NCBI GenBank assembly: GCA_022570795.1
Contig: JAKUDP010000008.1
Coordinates: 1,860,001-1,924,000, forward strand
Source: Sphaerulina vaccinii
Taxonomy: Eukaryota; Ascomycota; Dothideomycetes; Mycosphaerellales; Mycosphaerellaceae
Direction of reading: 5' to 3'
Length of the DNA: 64,000 bases
This document shows, in pieces, positions 11,132 to 21,054 of the stretch (its first letter is position 1; every line of letters starts with the position of its first letter). The notes under the pieces were generated by a model. That model searched no databases. It had not been told where the DNA came from and saw nothing but the letters and a program-made list of their open reading frames with translations. The position numbers and the translations under genes are program-made.

Positions 11132-12406
11132 TTATACAATTGGCACGAACGGCAGCACGCGCATCTCCTTCACGCGCTCCAGCTCCTCCTTCACGGACAC
11201 CCCTCCCCCTGCAACAAGTGTGGCATGCTTACAGCCAAGCCCAATCTCCGACCTCCAAGTGGCATCACGGTCCTTATCACAATCGCTGCAGATCACTCCA
11301 GGATTGGCATCCGCGCCGAAGAGAAGCAAGCCAGCTCTGGAATTGCATAGCTGCTGCAACTTGATGGAGTGCAAGATGAGCTCACCAGAAAGGAAGATTC
11401 TTGACAGCACATCGACAACGACATCATTCCTGAACGTGATGTTCTTCAACTCCAGGCATCGCAACGACGAACTGTGCCTCTTGAGAAAGCCCTCAAGCTC
11501 GAGAGCGTCCACGCTGCCTGCCGCTTCCAGCTGTAAGGTACTCAGTTGCGGCAGCTTCACATTTGTGAATGTCTTTGAGAGCCAGTCGCCTGCAATATGC
11601 CAAAAGGAGAGGCTTAAACGAGTGAGATTGGGCGCGTGGTGCAAGAAATCGGCCAGATAGATCTCACGTTGGCTTCCAGTTGTGCCAGCCTGGACGTCAA
11701 GGACAAGCTGAAGCGCTGACAAATGTGTCAAGCCTTTGAAAGCACTGGTATCGACAGACTTGAGCGAAGTTTGGTCAACCGATGTGCGTAGAATACCGAC
11801 TGGCTTGGCTCCTGCTCGAAGCTCCAGGAAGTCTTTGCCTGTTCTCTTCATGGCGGCCATGGCAAGCAGCGCGACTTGGAATGCGAGAGAAATGCCTTTG
11901 TGTGGTGGCATATTGTCCGGTTCAGGGCCCCAGTGTGCTCTGATGATGCCCCTCTCGTTCTCGGTGGGATCAGTCTGAGATGCGGCGGTGTTCGTTGCTT
12001 CTACCTCAAGACGAGCAAGTTTCTGGAATCCAGATAGCGCATCTCCCAGCCACTTCATGTCCTTCTTGTCGCGACGGAATGTTGCGAGCTCGTTCACCTC
12101 GCCTACTGAAAGGGTCCGCTCTGGCTTATAGCTCGACCTGATGTGCACGACCTTGACGCAGGCTGCAAACCTCGATTCGGACACCTCCTGCAGGAACTCC
12201 AGGTCTTTCTTGTTCAGATGAATCTCGATGGTCGTGAAGGTCATCTCTTTGAACACGGTCTCGAGCTTGGCGTGAAGCTCTTTGCAGGTCCCTCGGAAGT
12301 CTGCAACATCGCGAGTGGAAATGAGTTTGCAGATAGAATCGAGGATCTCTTGGGGTGTGTCGAGCGCGGCTGCCCGAGTTGGTGTGACGCTCTGCGTATC
12401 CGCCAT
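11132..12406 (-). CDS. F-box-like protein with leucine-rich C-terminal region
   Basis: A single exon encodes 424 residues from the ATG at 12406 (MADTQSVTPTRAAALDTPQE). The N-terminus resembles an F-box (TPQEILDSICKLISTRDVAD, then FRGTCKEL), as in SCF ubiquitin-ligase adaptors. The middle and C-terminal parts have leucine-rich stretches (LTHLSALQLVLD, APNLTRLSLSFWH, LSTLQLEAAG, LRCLELKNITF), consistent with degenerate leucine-rich repeats that bind a substrate. The C-terminal region includes CSDCDKD and GLGCKH, a possible small zinc site. The frame is open upstream to 12685, but the MADT start has the first plausible protein sequence. Such genes are numerous and fast evolving in filamentous fungi, so a target cannot be proposed. 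Confidence 0.7.
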   Translation of the reverse strand: MADTQSVTPTRAAALDTPQEILDSICKLISTRDVADFRGTCKELHAKLETVFKEMTFTTIEIHLNKKDLEFLQEVSESRFAACVKVVHIRSSYKPERTLSVGEVNELATFRRDKKDMKWLGDALSGFQKLARLEVEATNTAASQTDPTENERGIIRAHWGPEPDNMPPHKGISLAFQVALLAMAAMKRTGKDFLELRAGAKPVGILRTSVDQTSLKSVDTSAFKGLTHLSALQLVLDVQAGTTGSQREIYLADFLHHAPNLTRLSLSFWHIAGDWLSKTFTNVKLPQLSTLQLEAAGSVDALELEGFLKRHSSSLRCLELKNITFRNDVVVDVLSRIFLSGELILHSIKLQQLCNSRAGLLLFGADANPGVICSDCDKDRDATWRSEIGLGCKHATLVAGGGVSVKEELERVKEMRVLPFVPIV

Positions 12407-12922
12407 GTTCGTGGTTGTCGGGTGTTGATGACAGTCGATGGAGACGTGGGTTTCAATGTGAACTTTGTCTTTGAAGTTTGTGCCTCCACGTGGCGAGAAA
12501 GCTTCCAAACACGCGTAAAATTTCGAACGTGTGCAATTATCACATGCAGATTCGATCGCTTCACTTGGTGGACTGCGCACACCTTCGGTACCTTCACTCC
12601 CTGGAGTATGCGATGCCCGTGGCTTCGAGTCTGCCGACCGAGAAATGGCAACGGTCATCTGAGTTTTTGGAGATGGACAACACACGCTATATCAGGGCCG
12701 ACGAAAATGGTTATTGCCGCCTGCATACATGTTTGACTTATGATTAAGAGCATAGTAGCACGAAGCGACTTCAATCGATGCTAGAGCATACAGGACGTCA
12801 CTGCGCTGGACAGGAGACTTTCAGTACGCCAGGATCTATGTCGCTATACGACGACCGAAGCGCGATATGAAAGTCGAGTATTACCTCTGAAATGGTGTGA
12901 AGCTACAACACGCCACCAATCC

Positions 12923-12969
12923 ACCACAACGGAGCATTACCACAATGGAGCATCACCACAACGGAGCAC
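12923..12969. repeat. 16-bp minisatellite, three copies
   Basis: Three head-to-tail copies of ACCACAACGGAGCATT occur with one or two substitutions each; the last copy is one base short. No function is apparent. Confidence 0.8.
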
Positions 12970-13195
12970 AGCCGAAGTTGACCTTGCCTGCAAGACTTGA
13001 CGATGGCAACGCTCCTTACAAGCGGAGCAAAACCACGCCTTCACTTCTCTGAGCGGATTCTTTCCTGGTCGAAGCCACGAAGAAGGAACACATTGAGCTG
13101 CAGTTCTCCGCAAGGTAGCAAACACACGCTAGATCTACCATAACCACGGCCATGGTCCCCTATTGTCTCCACGTAGCTTCTGCAGTCTCGAAACA

Positions 13196-13335
13196 AGGCT
13201 GTCGGCGACTAGCAGAGCATAGAGGTAGCCGGACTCTAGAGAGCATGCGCGACATACTCGCGAGACTGCAAAACGGCTATGGTGCCGCGCTCAAACTCGC
13301 GGCGCAAAGATACCCTCTCTTGTATTCGGAGACCA
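13196..13335 (+). repeat. Dispersed repeat relic, copy 1
   Basis: This ~140 bp segment matches 56379-56514 on the same strand. The strongest core is CTCAAACTCGCGGCGCA, preceded by AGAGAGCATGC and CTCGCGAGAC in both. It probably marks remains of a mobile or duplicated element; no coding potential is preserved. Confidence 0.65.
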
Positions 13336-14072
13336 CGACTTGGACACTACCTGAAGCTTACAGATAGTACCAGACTCATCTTGCTGAGAAAGGGTGGCCA
13401 CTGCGACACCAAGAGATGTTCAAGTCTTCAACCCATGTTTTCTTGGTTCGATCGTGCTGAAGCACACTTGTGGACATGGTTTCTTGCTACCAACATATGC
13501 CAAGCATACAGAAGAGGCGCAGCAACCGAGACACCCATACAGTGGTCAATATGCCTCGCGAGCGTGGGGTCCTCATAAAGAGGTATCCCTCTGCAATTGT
13601 TAGCGATATGGAGTGCTCACTGTGCCTAAAGATAGGTCTGCAAGGAGCAGGTCAGACGTGGGTTCGCGAGGCCTGAGCTGTGCGCGGCTCACCCGACTGG
13701 CCGGTCGACGGAAGCTTCCCTAGGATCCTGGATGTTCAGCTTCAGCCAAGACTTTGATTACACTACGCTCTCACACTTCACACTTACACTGCAAACGTCC
13801 GCGGAATCCCGCCAGTCCACGCAGGTTCTATGCTGCACAAAACGATGATGGGAATGCTTTCCTTTCCGAGCAAGGTAGCATGCCATACTTAGCTATTCCA
13901 AGCGATTTGCGAATAGAAACGAAGATATGCTCATGGGCTTGTTCGTGGTTCCCATACTTCTGGAGCTTCTTGGTACTCCCTTCTTGTACTGCTACTTTCG
14001 AGATGCTGATATGGTCTTCTACGTAGCACCACAGATCCTCCCGTCCAGTTCTGGTTGCACCGACGGCAGAAT

Positions 14073-16006
14073 ATGTCATTTTCAACGCCACGGCGCACAC
14101 ACACCTTCGACCCGAAGAGCAATGGCTCTGGACACGCAAAGAAGGGCTTCATCTCTCAGGTTCGCAGTCTCTCAATGCAACAGAACGAGGAACAGCCAGC
14201 ATGGATCCCGACCTGGATGCGCATACTACCACTAATGGGAATCGCTTCGCTGTTGTTGGCCACTGGCTGCGTCGTTGCTTCTATGGCTATCTTGGTGGGC
14301 TCCAATGGTAAGTGAGAGCAATCGCATCAGAGGTCTGAGCTACGTCGGCGGGCTTGATGGTAGCCGTCGACATTCTCATATCCATCTCTGCGATACTTGC
14401 TTACCCTCGACGTATCATCTCAGGTCAAGCTACAGAGAACTGGCCATTGTCGCCGAGCGTGTTCTTAGCAATGTTCGCTGCCGTGTGCAACACGTCAATC
14501 CACTTCGCACTTGCGCAAGCAGCTCCTCTTGCCTGGTGGTACTATGCGTCTCGTGGCAGCACCCTCCATCAGCTCCAGGCACACTGGGAAGCCAGCCAGG
14601 GATTCTTCCGTGCATGCATGAATGCACGACACGCGAGACTGATCGCCGTTGCCACCATAGCCTCGGTGCTAGTTGCTGTTGATGGCCCGCTGCTCCAGAA
14701 AGCATCATCTGTCATATACAAGACCCAGACTAGGCCGACCACGTTACAGATTTTACTCACACCCGAATTACCAACTGGGTGGTCTGGCGTTCGCGACATT
14801 AACGGAATCCAGTCATCGATGGCTGCGGACATGGTACTCAACGAATATCTGTCCAACAGCACTGTCACTGGAAGCGTCAGTGGCTGCAAAGGCGAATGTC
14901 TTGCAGCTGTACGTGGCCCAGGCGTGCTAGCCCAGAGATGTAACTCCACAACTTGGCCCATTGCGCCAGAGATGCTCGCTAACAGCTCAGCAACATGGGG
15001 CTCCGGCTATAGCCTGAGGAACATAGCTCCAAAGCCTATCTTCGCAGTGCAGATATACGACTCAGCCCTGCACCCCAATTTCACTGGTCCTGAAGAGGTG
15101 GAGCTTCTAGTCGGCATCGCCAACTTCACAAACTGCACAGGGCAGTATGTAGAAGTCACATGTACTCTGGTTCCAGCGATAATGGAGTACGACATCACGA
15201 TTAGTGGTGGTAATATAGTTGCACAGTCCACGCTGGAGCACAGCAAGATCATTGCACCTGCCAACAACAGCTTCGTCAACTCTTCGGATTCTGTGGTCCC
15301 ACTCACGTTCACTGCAATTGGCGCCTTCCTGGATCCGCAAGTCTTTGCGAATGCATCACTGGGTCCGTCGAATAAGGGAGGCGATAGAGCTGGTAACATC
15401 AGCGTACCAATGCAAGACTCTTACAACGTCTTCGCGGAAAATCACGCTATACACTCTCATGTGTGTGAGTCGCAGTTCAGCGATCCCACAGCAGACATTC
15501 TTGCTCGCTTCAACAACATTATGTTCCGAGGTGGCCTCGTGGCTGCTAGCTCGGGCGCTGACAACCTGACCAAGCTCATCGATCCAGGTCTTAACGTCAA
15601 TCAAACGGTGGCCGCAAATCAGACTCTAACGTCGAACGTGTTCCACTCCGACTTCGCCTGGTTTGCTGGAGCGGCAGTGATAGAACTCCTGGCAATCATC
15701 GCCGTCATACCAATCTTCTATGGCTACTGGCGACTAGGCATCAAAGTCACTTTAAGTCCACTGGAGATAGCCAAGGCGTTTGGAGCTCCTTTACTAACCC
15801 CAGTTAACTCTGCTACTGGTAGCCATGGTATCGTCAAGAGAATAGGCAGCACGAAGGTCAGATATGGCGCTGTCGCCGATCGGAACCTTGATCTCGCAGA
15901 AATGGACAGATCGCCTTCACTATGTCCTCCGATGTCATCTCGATTGGCCATAGCAGAGTGGCAGCGAGTTGTGCCGCCGCAGGAGGAGATGAGGTTCGAT
16001 CGTTGA
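14073..16006 (+). CDS. Large fungal membrane protein of unknown function (DUF3176-like layout)
   Basis: Exons 14073-14307 and 14364-16006 join in phase across a 56-nt intron to give 625 residues. A cytosolic head of about 50 residues precedes hydrophobic segments (LLATGCVVASMAILVG, then AVDILISISAILAY and a third near FLAMFAAVCNTSIHFAL). A fourth segment is followed by a long extracytoplasmic domain with at least ten N-x-S/T sites and several cysteines. A last membrane helix (AAVIELLAIIAVIPIFYGY) leads to a short tail. The WWYYASRGSTLHQL and VDGPLLQKAS stretches resemble large fungal families annotated DUF3176, but I am not certain of that assignment. The intron falls inside the membrane region. 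Function is unknown. Confidence 0.8.
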
Positions 16007-16616
16007 ATCGCAAACCTGCCTCACACAATGCAATGATGCTATGATAGCTTTCGGAATACACAGCCGACAGACTTATTCTCCGGCAACCACTTTGGATGGC
16101 GTCACACTCTGTCTGGTCATGCGGCAGCTTGGTGGTGACTTTCCAATGGAGATGATGCCTATGCATCCACTATCTGCTGCGACAATGAGATGAAATCAAA
16201 CACAGGCGAGGGGCGATATGTAAGCAAGGACTGGCCCAAGCTTCCGCAGAAGTCGAACATTCCAAGACATTACATTCTGCTCCAATGTCAACAGCAACAC
16301 TGGTTGAGGAGCCCGAGAGTGCTTTAAGCAGCTTTAGGATGCGATCCTGGTCGTAGAAGAAGGAGACAGCTCTCAGACAGACTAAGATGAGAGCCAAGCT
16401 TGCGAGGGTCGGGTGAAGCGCGTGATGAAAACAATCGGAGTGGCATGCTTGATGATTTGAGAACTTGACAAGGAGAGACTTCCATTTCATCTAATGGAGC
16501 ATACGTAACGCAGCCCTTTGCAGCACAACACTGTCGCCGTGCTACATTCGTCTTCCTCAGACAGTGGCCAGCACTCTCTGTAGCACTCGGTGAAATTTCG
16601 TTCACTCTTCCATCAG
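16007..16616. other. Intergenic, no gene seen
   Basis: This stretch lies between convergent gene ends. Minus-strand frames at 16170-16490 and 16324-16605 look non-coding (poor composition, no family features). Confidence 0.45.
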
Positions 16617-17090
16617 TTAGAGGAACTCTGTATCGAAAGTCCCACCCTTCGACACCTTATGCTGATTGCTTCCCGGGATGTGTAGCTCAGCGCGACGCTT
16701 TACGCCTAGCATTTGAGCTGTTGCTCCCAACAAGCGTTCAATTGCGTCCGGCATTGGCACTTTGCTAGAGAAGAAGTTGTTCCGTGCTGGAGTTGTTCGT
16801 GCCAGTGTGCTCCTAATTGTTGGATTGCCGTACACAAGTGCCGCTATCCAGCCGTCCTCGTAGAATAACAGTACCTGGAACACGTTCTTCGGGTCGACTT
16901 CGGAAGCTGCTTGGCCAGTCTTTGCGGCGTATCCTTTGATGAGGTGAGGAAAGAGTGCGGCCGCATTTGCTGTCTGATTGTCAGCGTGAAGTTGAGTGAG
17001 GTAGCTCAGTTCGCAATCAATACCAAAGATCTGATCTGTCGCGAATGGTAGGAGATTTATTTGAGCTAAGCTTGGATCGTAGGAAGCCAT
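16617..17090 (-). CDS. Tandem family of unknown small proteins, member A
   Basis: The model is exon 1 17024-17090 and exon 2 16617-16969, giving 139 residues. The 54-nt intron (16970-17023, GT-AG) is a multiple of three and has no stop, so the gene can also be read through as 157 residues. Splicing is preferred because removal creates QIF-ANAAALFPHL, matching the junction in the three neighbouring paralogues. Shared motifs are DPKNVFQVLL, a YG-x-P segment (LVYGNPTIRSTL) and a final EFL. There is no signal peptide or membrane segment. I do not recognise the family. It is head-to-tail with members B and C. Confidence 0.75.
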   Translation of the reverse strand: MASYDPSLAQINLLPFATDQIFGIDCELSYLTQLHADNQTANAAALFPHLIKGYAAKTGQAASEVDPKNVFQVLLFYEDGWIAALVYGNPTIRSTLARTTPARNNFFSSKVPMPDAIERLLGATAQMLGVKRRAELHIPGSNQHKVSKGGTFDTEFL

Positions 17091-17259
17091 GATGGAAAAT
17101 ACAGGTCGCCAGCTTTGATCGTGTGCTGTTTGCGGCTTGATAATGAATCGTGATGATGGATGTGGAGTTCTGGATTCTCGAAGTGTCGTCGCGTGATTGT
17201 GTCAGTGAAGTGGTGAGCGTGTTCGGTGAAGTGATCTCGAAAAGGTTCTCCTCACTTGA

Positions 17260-17777
17260 CTACAGGAACTGACTATTGACCGTGGCGTGTTTCGTGAGTT
17301 TGCTAGAGTCAGGTGCTACCTGGTCACGGCGCGGAATATGTAGTTCCTCCTGACATCGCACTCTCAAAGTGTCTCCCGTCGCCTGCAAAAGCTCATCAAG
17401 TGCACCGTGGTCGTCGTAATTCGCTTTTCCTATCATGAGTGTTCCCTTGATCCTTGGTACGCCATAAACGAGAATTGCGGTCCAGTCGTGCTTCTCGCGT
17501 GTGAGCAGCACCTGGAAGACTTCCCGTGGGTCAAGTCGACCGCTTCCGGTGCTCTGCTTATCGGCTACCTCTTTGACGAGATGTGGGTAGAGTGCAACTG
17601 CGTTGGCTGATATATGGTCAGAACGATGTCTCGAACGCAAATGATCTGTCTGCAGCCACAGATGCCAAAGTAGAATTCGATCGGAGCGATGGAGACACTG
17701 GAGTACGACTCACCAAAGATCTGGTCTCGCACGAACGGCATAGCCGTCGTCGGACGCAAGTCGTCATCGTAATTCAT
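17260..17777 (-). CDS. Tandem family of unknown small proteins, member B
   Basis: Exon 1 17714-17777 (MNYDDDLRPTTAMPFVRDQIF) and exon 2 17260-17606 give 136 residues. The intron is 107 nt, longer than in the paralogues, and is placed at the same codon, so the join reads QIF-ANAVALYPHL. Shared features are LDPREVFQVLL, then WTAILVYGVPRIKGTL, then LLQATGDTLRVR, and the terminal SQFL. The product is small, soluble and unrecognised. It lies 169 bp from the start of member A and 224 bp from the stop of member C, all on the minus strand. Confidence 0.78.
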
Positions 17778-18001
17778 GGTGCTTGTTTGGAGGAGCGCAG
17801 TCGAATTGAAGCTGTGATGGTGATGAATTCTGGTTGTTGTGGTAATGAAACTCGTCAGGATAAATGATTTGACGACATATGAGCGCTGTGTTCTCCCTCC
17901 TTCGCCGCTTCATTCCGTCACCTGAGCAAACTTCTCGTCCTGAAACAAGTGAAGCAAAGCATGCACTATCGCTTCTTCTGAAACAGGTAAAGTGAATACT
18001 T

Positions 18002-18467
18002 TCAGAGGAAGTCTCGATCAGCTGCACCGTCTTGCGTCCTGAGCTCTTTGCGGCTTGAAATCCCCAACTCCGCTGGATATCTCATTCCCAACAGATCTGC
18101 AGTCGTGTCCATAAGTCGGACGAGGCACTTCTCGGCGCTTGTCTGCGATGGCTTCCTTCTCACCAGCGTATGACGCACCCTTGGAACACCGTGAACGAGC
18201 AGCCCAATCCATGATGACTGCTCTCTTATGATGAGCACTTGGAAGACCTTCTTGGGATCCACTTGACCAGTGCTTGAGTAGTCCGGATGGTCTTCGACGA
18301 GATCTGGGTAAAGGGCCACTGCGTTTGCTGGCGCATAGTCAGTCAAGGCATCGACGTGCGTAAAATTCGTTTCGACACCCACCAAAGATTTGCTCGCGCG
18401 CCTGTGCAGCGGCGTTCACCGTGGCGAGGTTGGGGTCGTATTGGTGTATGTTTCTCCACGAGGCCAT
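18002..18467 (-). CDS. Tandem family of unknown small proteins, member C
   Basis: Exon 1 18383-18467 (MASWRNIHQYDPNLATVNAA) and exon 2 18002-18327 give 136 residues across a 55-nt intron. The join reads EQIF-ANAVALYPDL, as in the paralogues. The body contains VDPKKVFQVLI, then WIGLLVHGVPRVRHTL, then LMDTTADLLGMR, and ends DRDFL. Its N-terminus (YDPNLA) resembles that of member A (YDPSLA), suggesting A and C share the ancestral start and B has diverged. Function is unknown. It shares a 515-bp divergent promoter with member D. Confidence 0.78.
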
Positions 18468-18982
18468 GATCGATGATGTCTTGCTGATGAGGTGTTTTGT
18501 GAACTCTCTCTTCGCTTCGGGTTGTGTGAAAATGCCGATGATCGCAGGTGTGAGGGTAGCGGTTGTGCCCCTCGCTGCTTTCCCACTTCACTTCACCTTC
18601 ACCTTACAGCTCCACCTATCATCGTCCGCGCATAGTGGATTACCCCTCCACATCAGGACAGAAGTCGAAGACTGTGTATATCAGCATGGTGCGCCCACCT
18701 CACTGGGAAAGCTCATTGTCAGTACGGGACGCCAGAGCTCCTGAGCTCACAATGCAGGCAAAAGTCCCCACTGCTATTCACCTGTTCCCAAAAGGATGGG
18801 ATGAACTGCAAACCTCACCCGCAGAATTAGTAAAAGACTTGTTTGCTGTCTCTTCGTCACTCTCTTCTTTCCACCAACATTCCCATCTCGTCACGCAACC
18901 TCCGACACAAAGTATACTCTGTTTCGCCATCTTTCCGCCGCTTATCCTCCTCCACATCGACAACATCACGACAACAAACATC
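18468..18982. promoter_or_regulatory. Divergent promoter of family members C and D
   Basis: This 515-bp spacer separates two divergent paralogues and contains long pyrimidine-rich tracts near both starts. No specific factor site is claimed. The arrangement implies an inverted duplication with both copies expressed from one intergenic region. Confidence 0.5.
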
Positions 18983-19532
18983 ATGTCGACTGACTCTACT
19001 CCCACTTGCGAGGCCAGTCTGTCCGTGCCGACGACCGAGCTCACGGTTCAAGGTCTTAGAGAACAGATTTTCGGTAAGCGATTCCTTCAAAGCACGCTTC
19101 GTGCCTCATGCTAACTCTGCACCCACAGCCAATGCCATTACTCTCTACCCTCAACAAGTCTACAGAAGCTACCAGTACCGCCTCACTGGCGTCGCATCAC
19201 CCAGGGAGATTTTCGAAATTATTCTTACATCCTCTGCCTCCGACGGCAGCAGGTACAGCTACACTGCAAGCCTTATCAGCGGTCATGCTCTCGCGAGAAG
19301 CATTGCGGCACGCGGTCCAAAATCAACTTGCCTCACCAGCGCGCTTGAAGGCCTTCTGCACGTCACAAGCGAAGCTTTGGGCTGGTACACGGAGACCTTG
19401 CTCGGCGAAATCAAGAACAAGGAGGAGACCGACAAAGGTGTCGTCAACTTCGGTATGGTCGAGGACGGCTTCCACTTCGCACATGTGCAACGCGCCATGG
19501 CCAAACAAACACAGGTCCACGCTCAATTCTAA
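18983..19532 (+). CDS. Tandem family of unknown small proteins, member D (divergent, longer)
   Basis: Exons 18983-19073 and 19129-19532 give 164 residues. The 55-nt intron has a clear branch site (GCTAACT) and sits at the same codon as in A-C, joining EQIF to ANAITLYPQQ. The body keeps SPREIFEIIL (for DPKxVFQVLL in the others) and an ARSIAARG segment, then LLHVTSEALGW. It adds about 30 residues at the C-terminus and lacks the final FL, ending VHAQF. It is the most diverged member and is in inverted orientation. A canonical GTAAGC...GCAG pair at 19537-19592 suggests an intron in the 3' untranslated region. Function is unknown. Confidence 0.78.
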
Positions 19533-20511
19533 GCAGGTAAGCACCAAGTCTCCACCCAACTTCGCTGTCCATATGCTGACTTCCCCGTGCAGGCACCACA
19601 TTATGTTCAACAGAAGCACAACTGATAACGCACGTGAGAGGTGCAAGGACTTCGCAGTCTGGCAGAAGCATAGCCACAGGCATGCGGTAATGGTGTGATG
19701 CGCGAGGAGGGCACGAAGAAACATGCTGCAGCAGCAGAACAGCATACGCCCGCAAAAGCAACTGTGATCTTTCGTACCTTTCCATGTCTTTCGACATCGC
19801 AATTCTAATGGTTTCCTGTCCTGCTTCTTCTATGCCTCTTGATTGTCCAATCTCCTACGGTCCATGGGCCATCTCTCTCTCCGCAGACGCTTAGTCTGAC
19901 AGCTTGTCCCGAGTCTCCTATTCCACATCACCACCATTCCCAGCTCCACAGCGTGTATGAGTCTTCGTTGCAGCAGACGCGTGATTGTGAGCGAGGTCTT
20001 CGAGAGCACGGGCACTCGTGAAGCTGTGATGGAACTAGGCACGAGAGAGTAACATGTACGACAGGCAACGCGCTGCCTATAGCATGATTTCGAGATGTGT
20101 AGCAGGTCTAGGTGATGAGAGCATGTGAGGTGAAGAGGTGAAGACGGGCAAAGAAAAGGTGGGACTGGCCAAGACACATCTCCAACAACATCACTGCTTC
20201 GCTCTCGCTGGGACTTGCAGCATACCATGGCACAGTCGTTTCCAAATCGTGGAGCGACACTGTCGATTCCACATCGTGAATGGTGATTCGCTACGGTTTG
20301 CATCTTCTGATGCTCAGCATGCAGCATTCATCAGAGCATATGCTCGTTCGACATACATTCACTATTGTCAACATACAGGATAAGTATACCAGGAAATCGA
20401 CGATTCTGCTCATCATTATCACACAGCTCAAAGCAGAGATTCTACCTCACACAAGCAAATTACCACTCACATCTCACGAAAACCACAGTCTCCAGGCCAC
20501 CAGCAGTCCAC
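19533..20511. other. Intergenic, no gene seen
   Basis: This stretch is about 980 bp. It begins with a probable 3'-UTR intron of member D (19537-19592). Minus-strand frames at 19323-19802 and 19830-20327 overlap the gene or lack protein character. No repeat was noticed. Confidence 0.45.
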
Positions 20512-20925
20512 ATGGCTCCCCGACCAATTGGACGTCCCAAGGCGGAGAGAACAAAGGGTGGGTTCCTTATTCCCAATGGATACTCACGAGAACGGGTTGA
20601 GGAATTGGAAGTAATTGCAAATGATTTGCTGAAGGAGTACAATGCTCGGAGGAGGGGGAACGCTGCTGCTGCTGCGGATGATGCTGCTCGGAGGAATAGA
20701 CGCGCCGAGCTCAACGCTGCTGTACGGGAGGAGCAGCGAATGTTGGAGAGATTCGAGGCCAGTCACTCAGTCCCATGGCCAGGAACTCGACATATCTGCA
20801 GCGTCTGCCAAACGCCACGCAGTGCACGCTACCAGTTGGAACACGCTATACCGGAGGGCAGCCCTACACCACCAGGCGAAGTGTGCAAGCGTTGTCGGCA
20901 ATGGAGTGAGCGCCAGGGCAACTGA
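20512..20925 (+). CDS. Small basic protein with C-terminal zinc-ribbon-like motif
   Basis: A single exon encodes 137 residues starting MAPRPIGRPKAERTKGG. The N-terminal GRPK is reminiscent of an AT-hook, a DNA minor-groove binding motif. The middle is helical, with Arg-, Ala- and Glu-rich runs. The C-terminal part has two paired cysteines, CSVC (about residue 103) and CKRC (about residue 128), spaced like a small zinc ribbon. A DNA- or RNA-binding role is possible but is inference. It is convergent with the TM9 gene, whose stop is 130 bp downstream. I do not recognise a named family. Confidence 0.6.
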   Translation: MAPRPIGRPKAERTKGGFLIPNGYSRERVEELEVIANDLLKEYNARRRGNAAAAADDAARRNRRAELNAAVREEQRMLERFEASHSVPWPGTRHICSVCQTPRSARYQLEHAIPEGSPTPPGEVCKRCRQWSERQGN

Positions 20926-21054
20926 GCAACACGCATTCATAAATGCTCTGATATATGCGCAGGATGGTCAGCAGTATTTGACTCTCACTTTCTGCAATCA
21001 AGCGGAGCTGGAACAATCTGATTCTATGTCTTCTATGAGAACTGATGACGGTAT

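Larger units (their letters stand above)
12407..14072. other. Gene-poor region with repeat relics
   Basis: About 1.7 kb contains only short overlapping frames without protein character. It holds the 16-bp minisatellite at 12923 and the dispersed repeat at 13196, both listed separately. The last few hundred bases presumably form the promoter of the gene starting at 14073. Confidence 0.5.
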
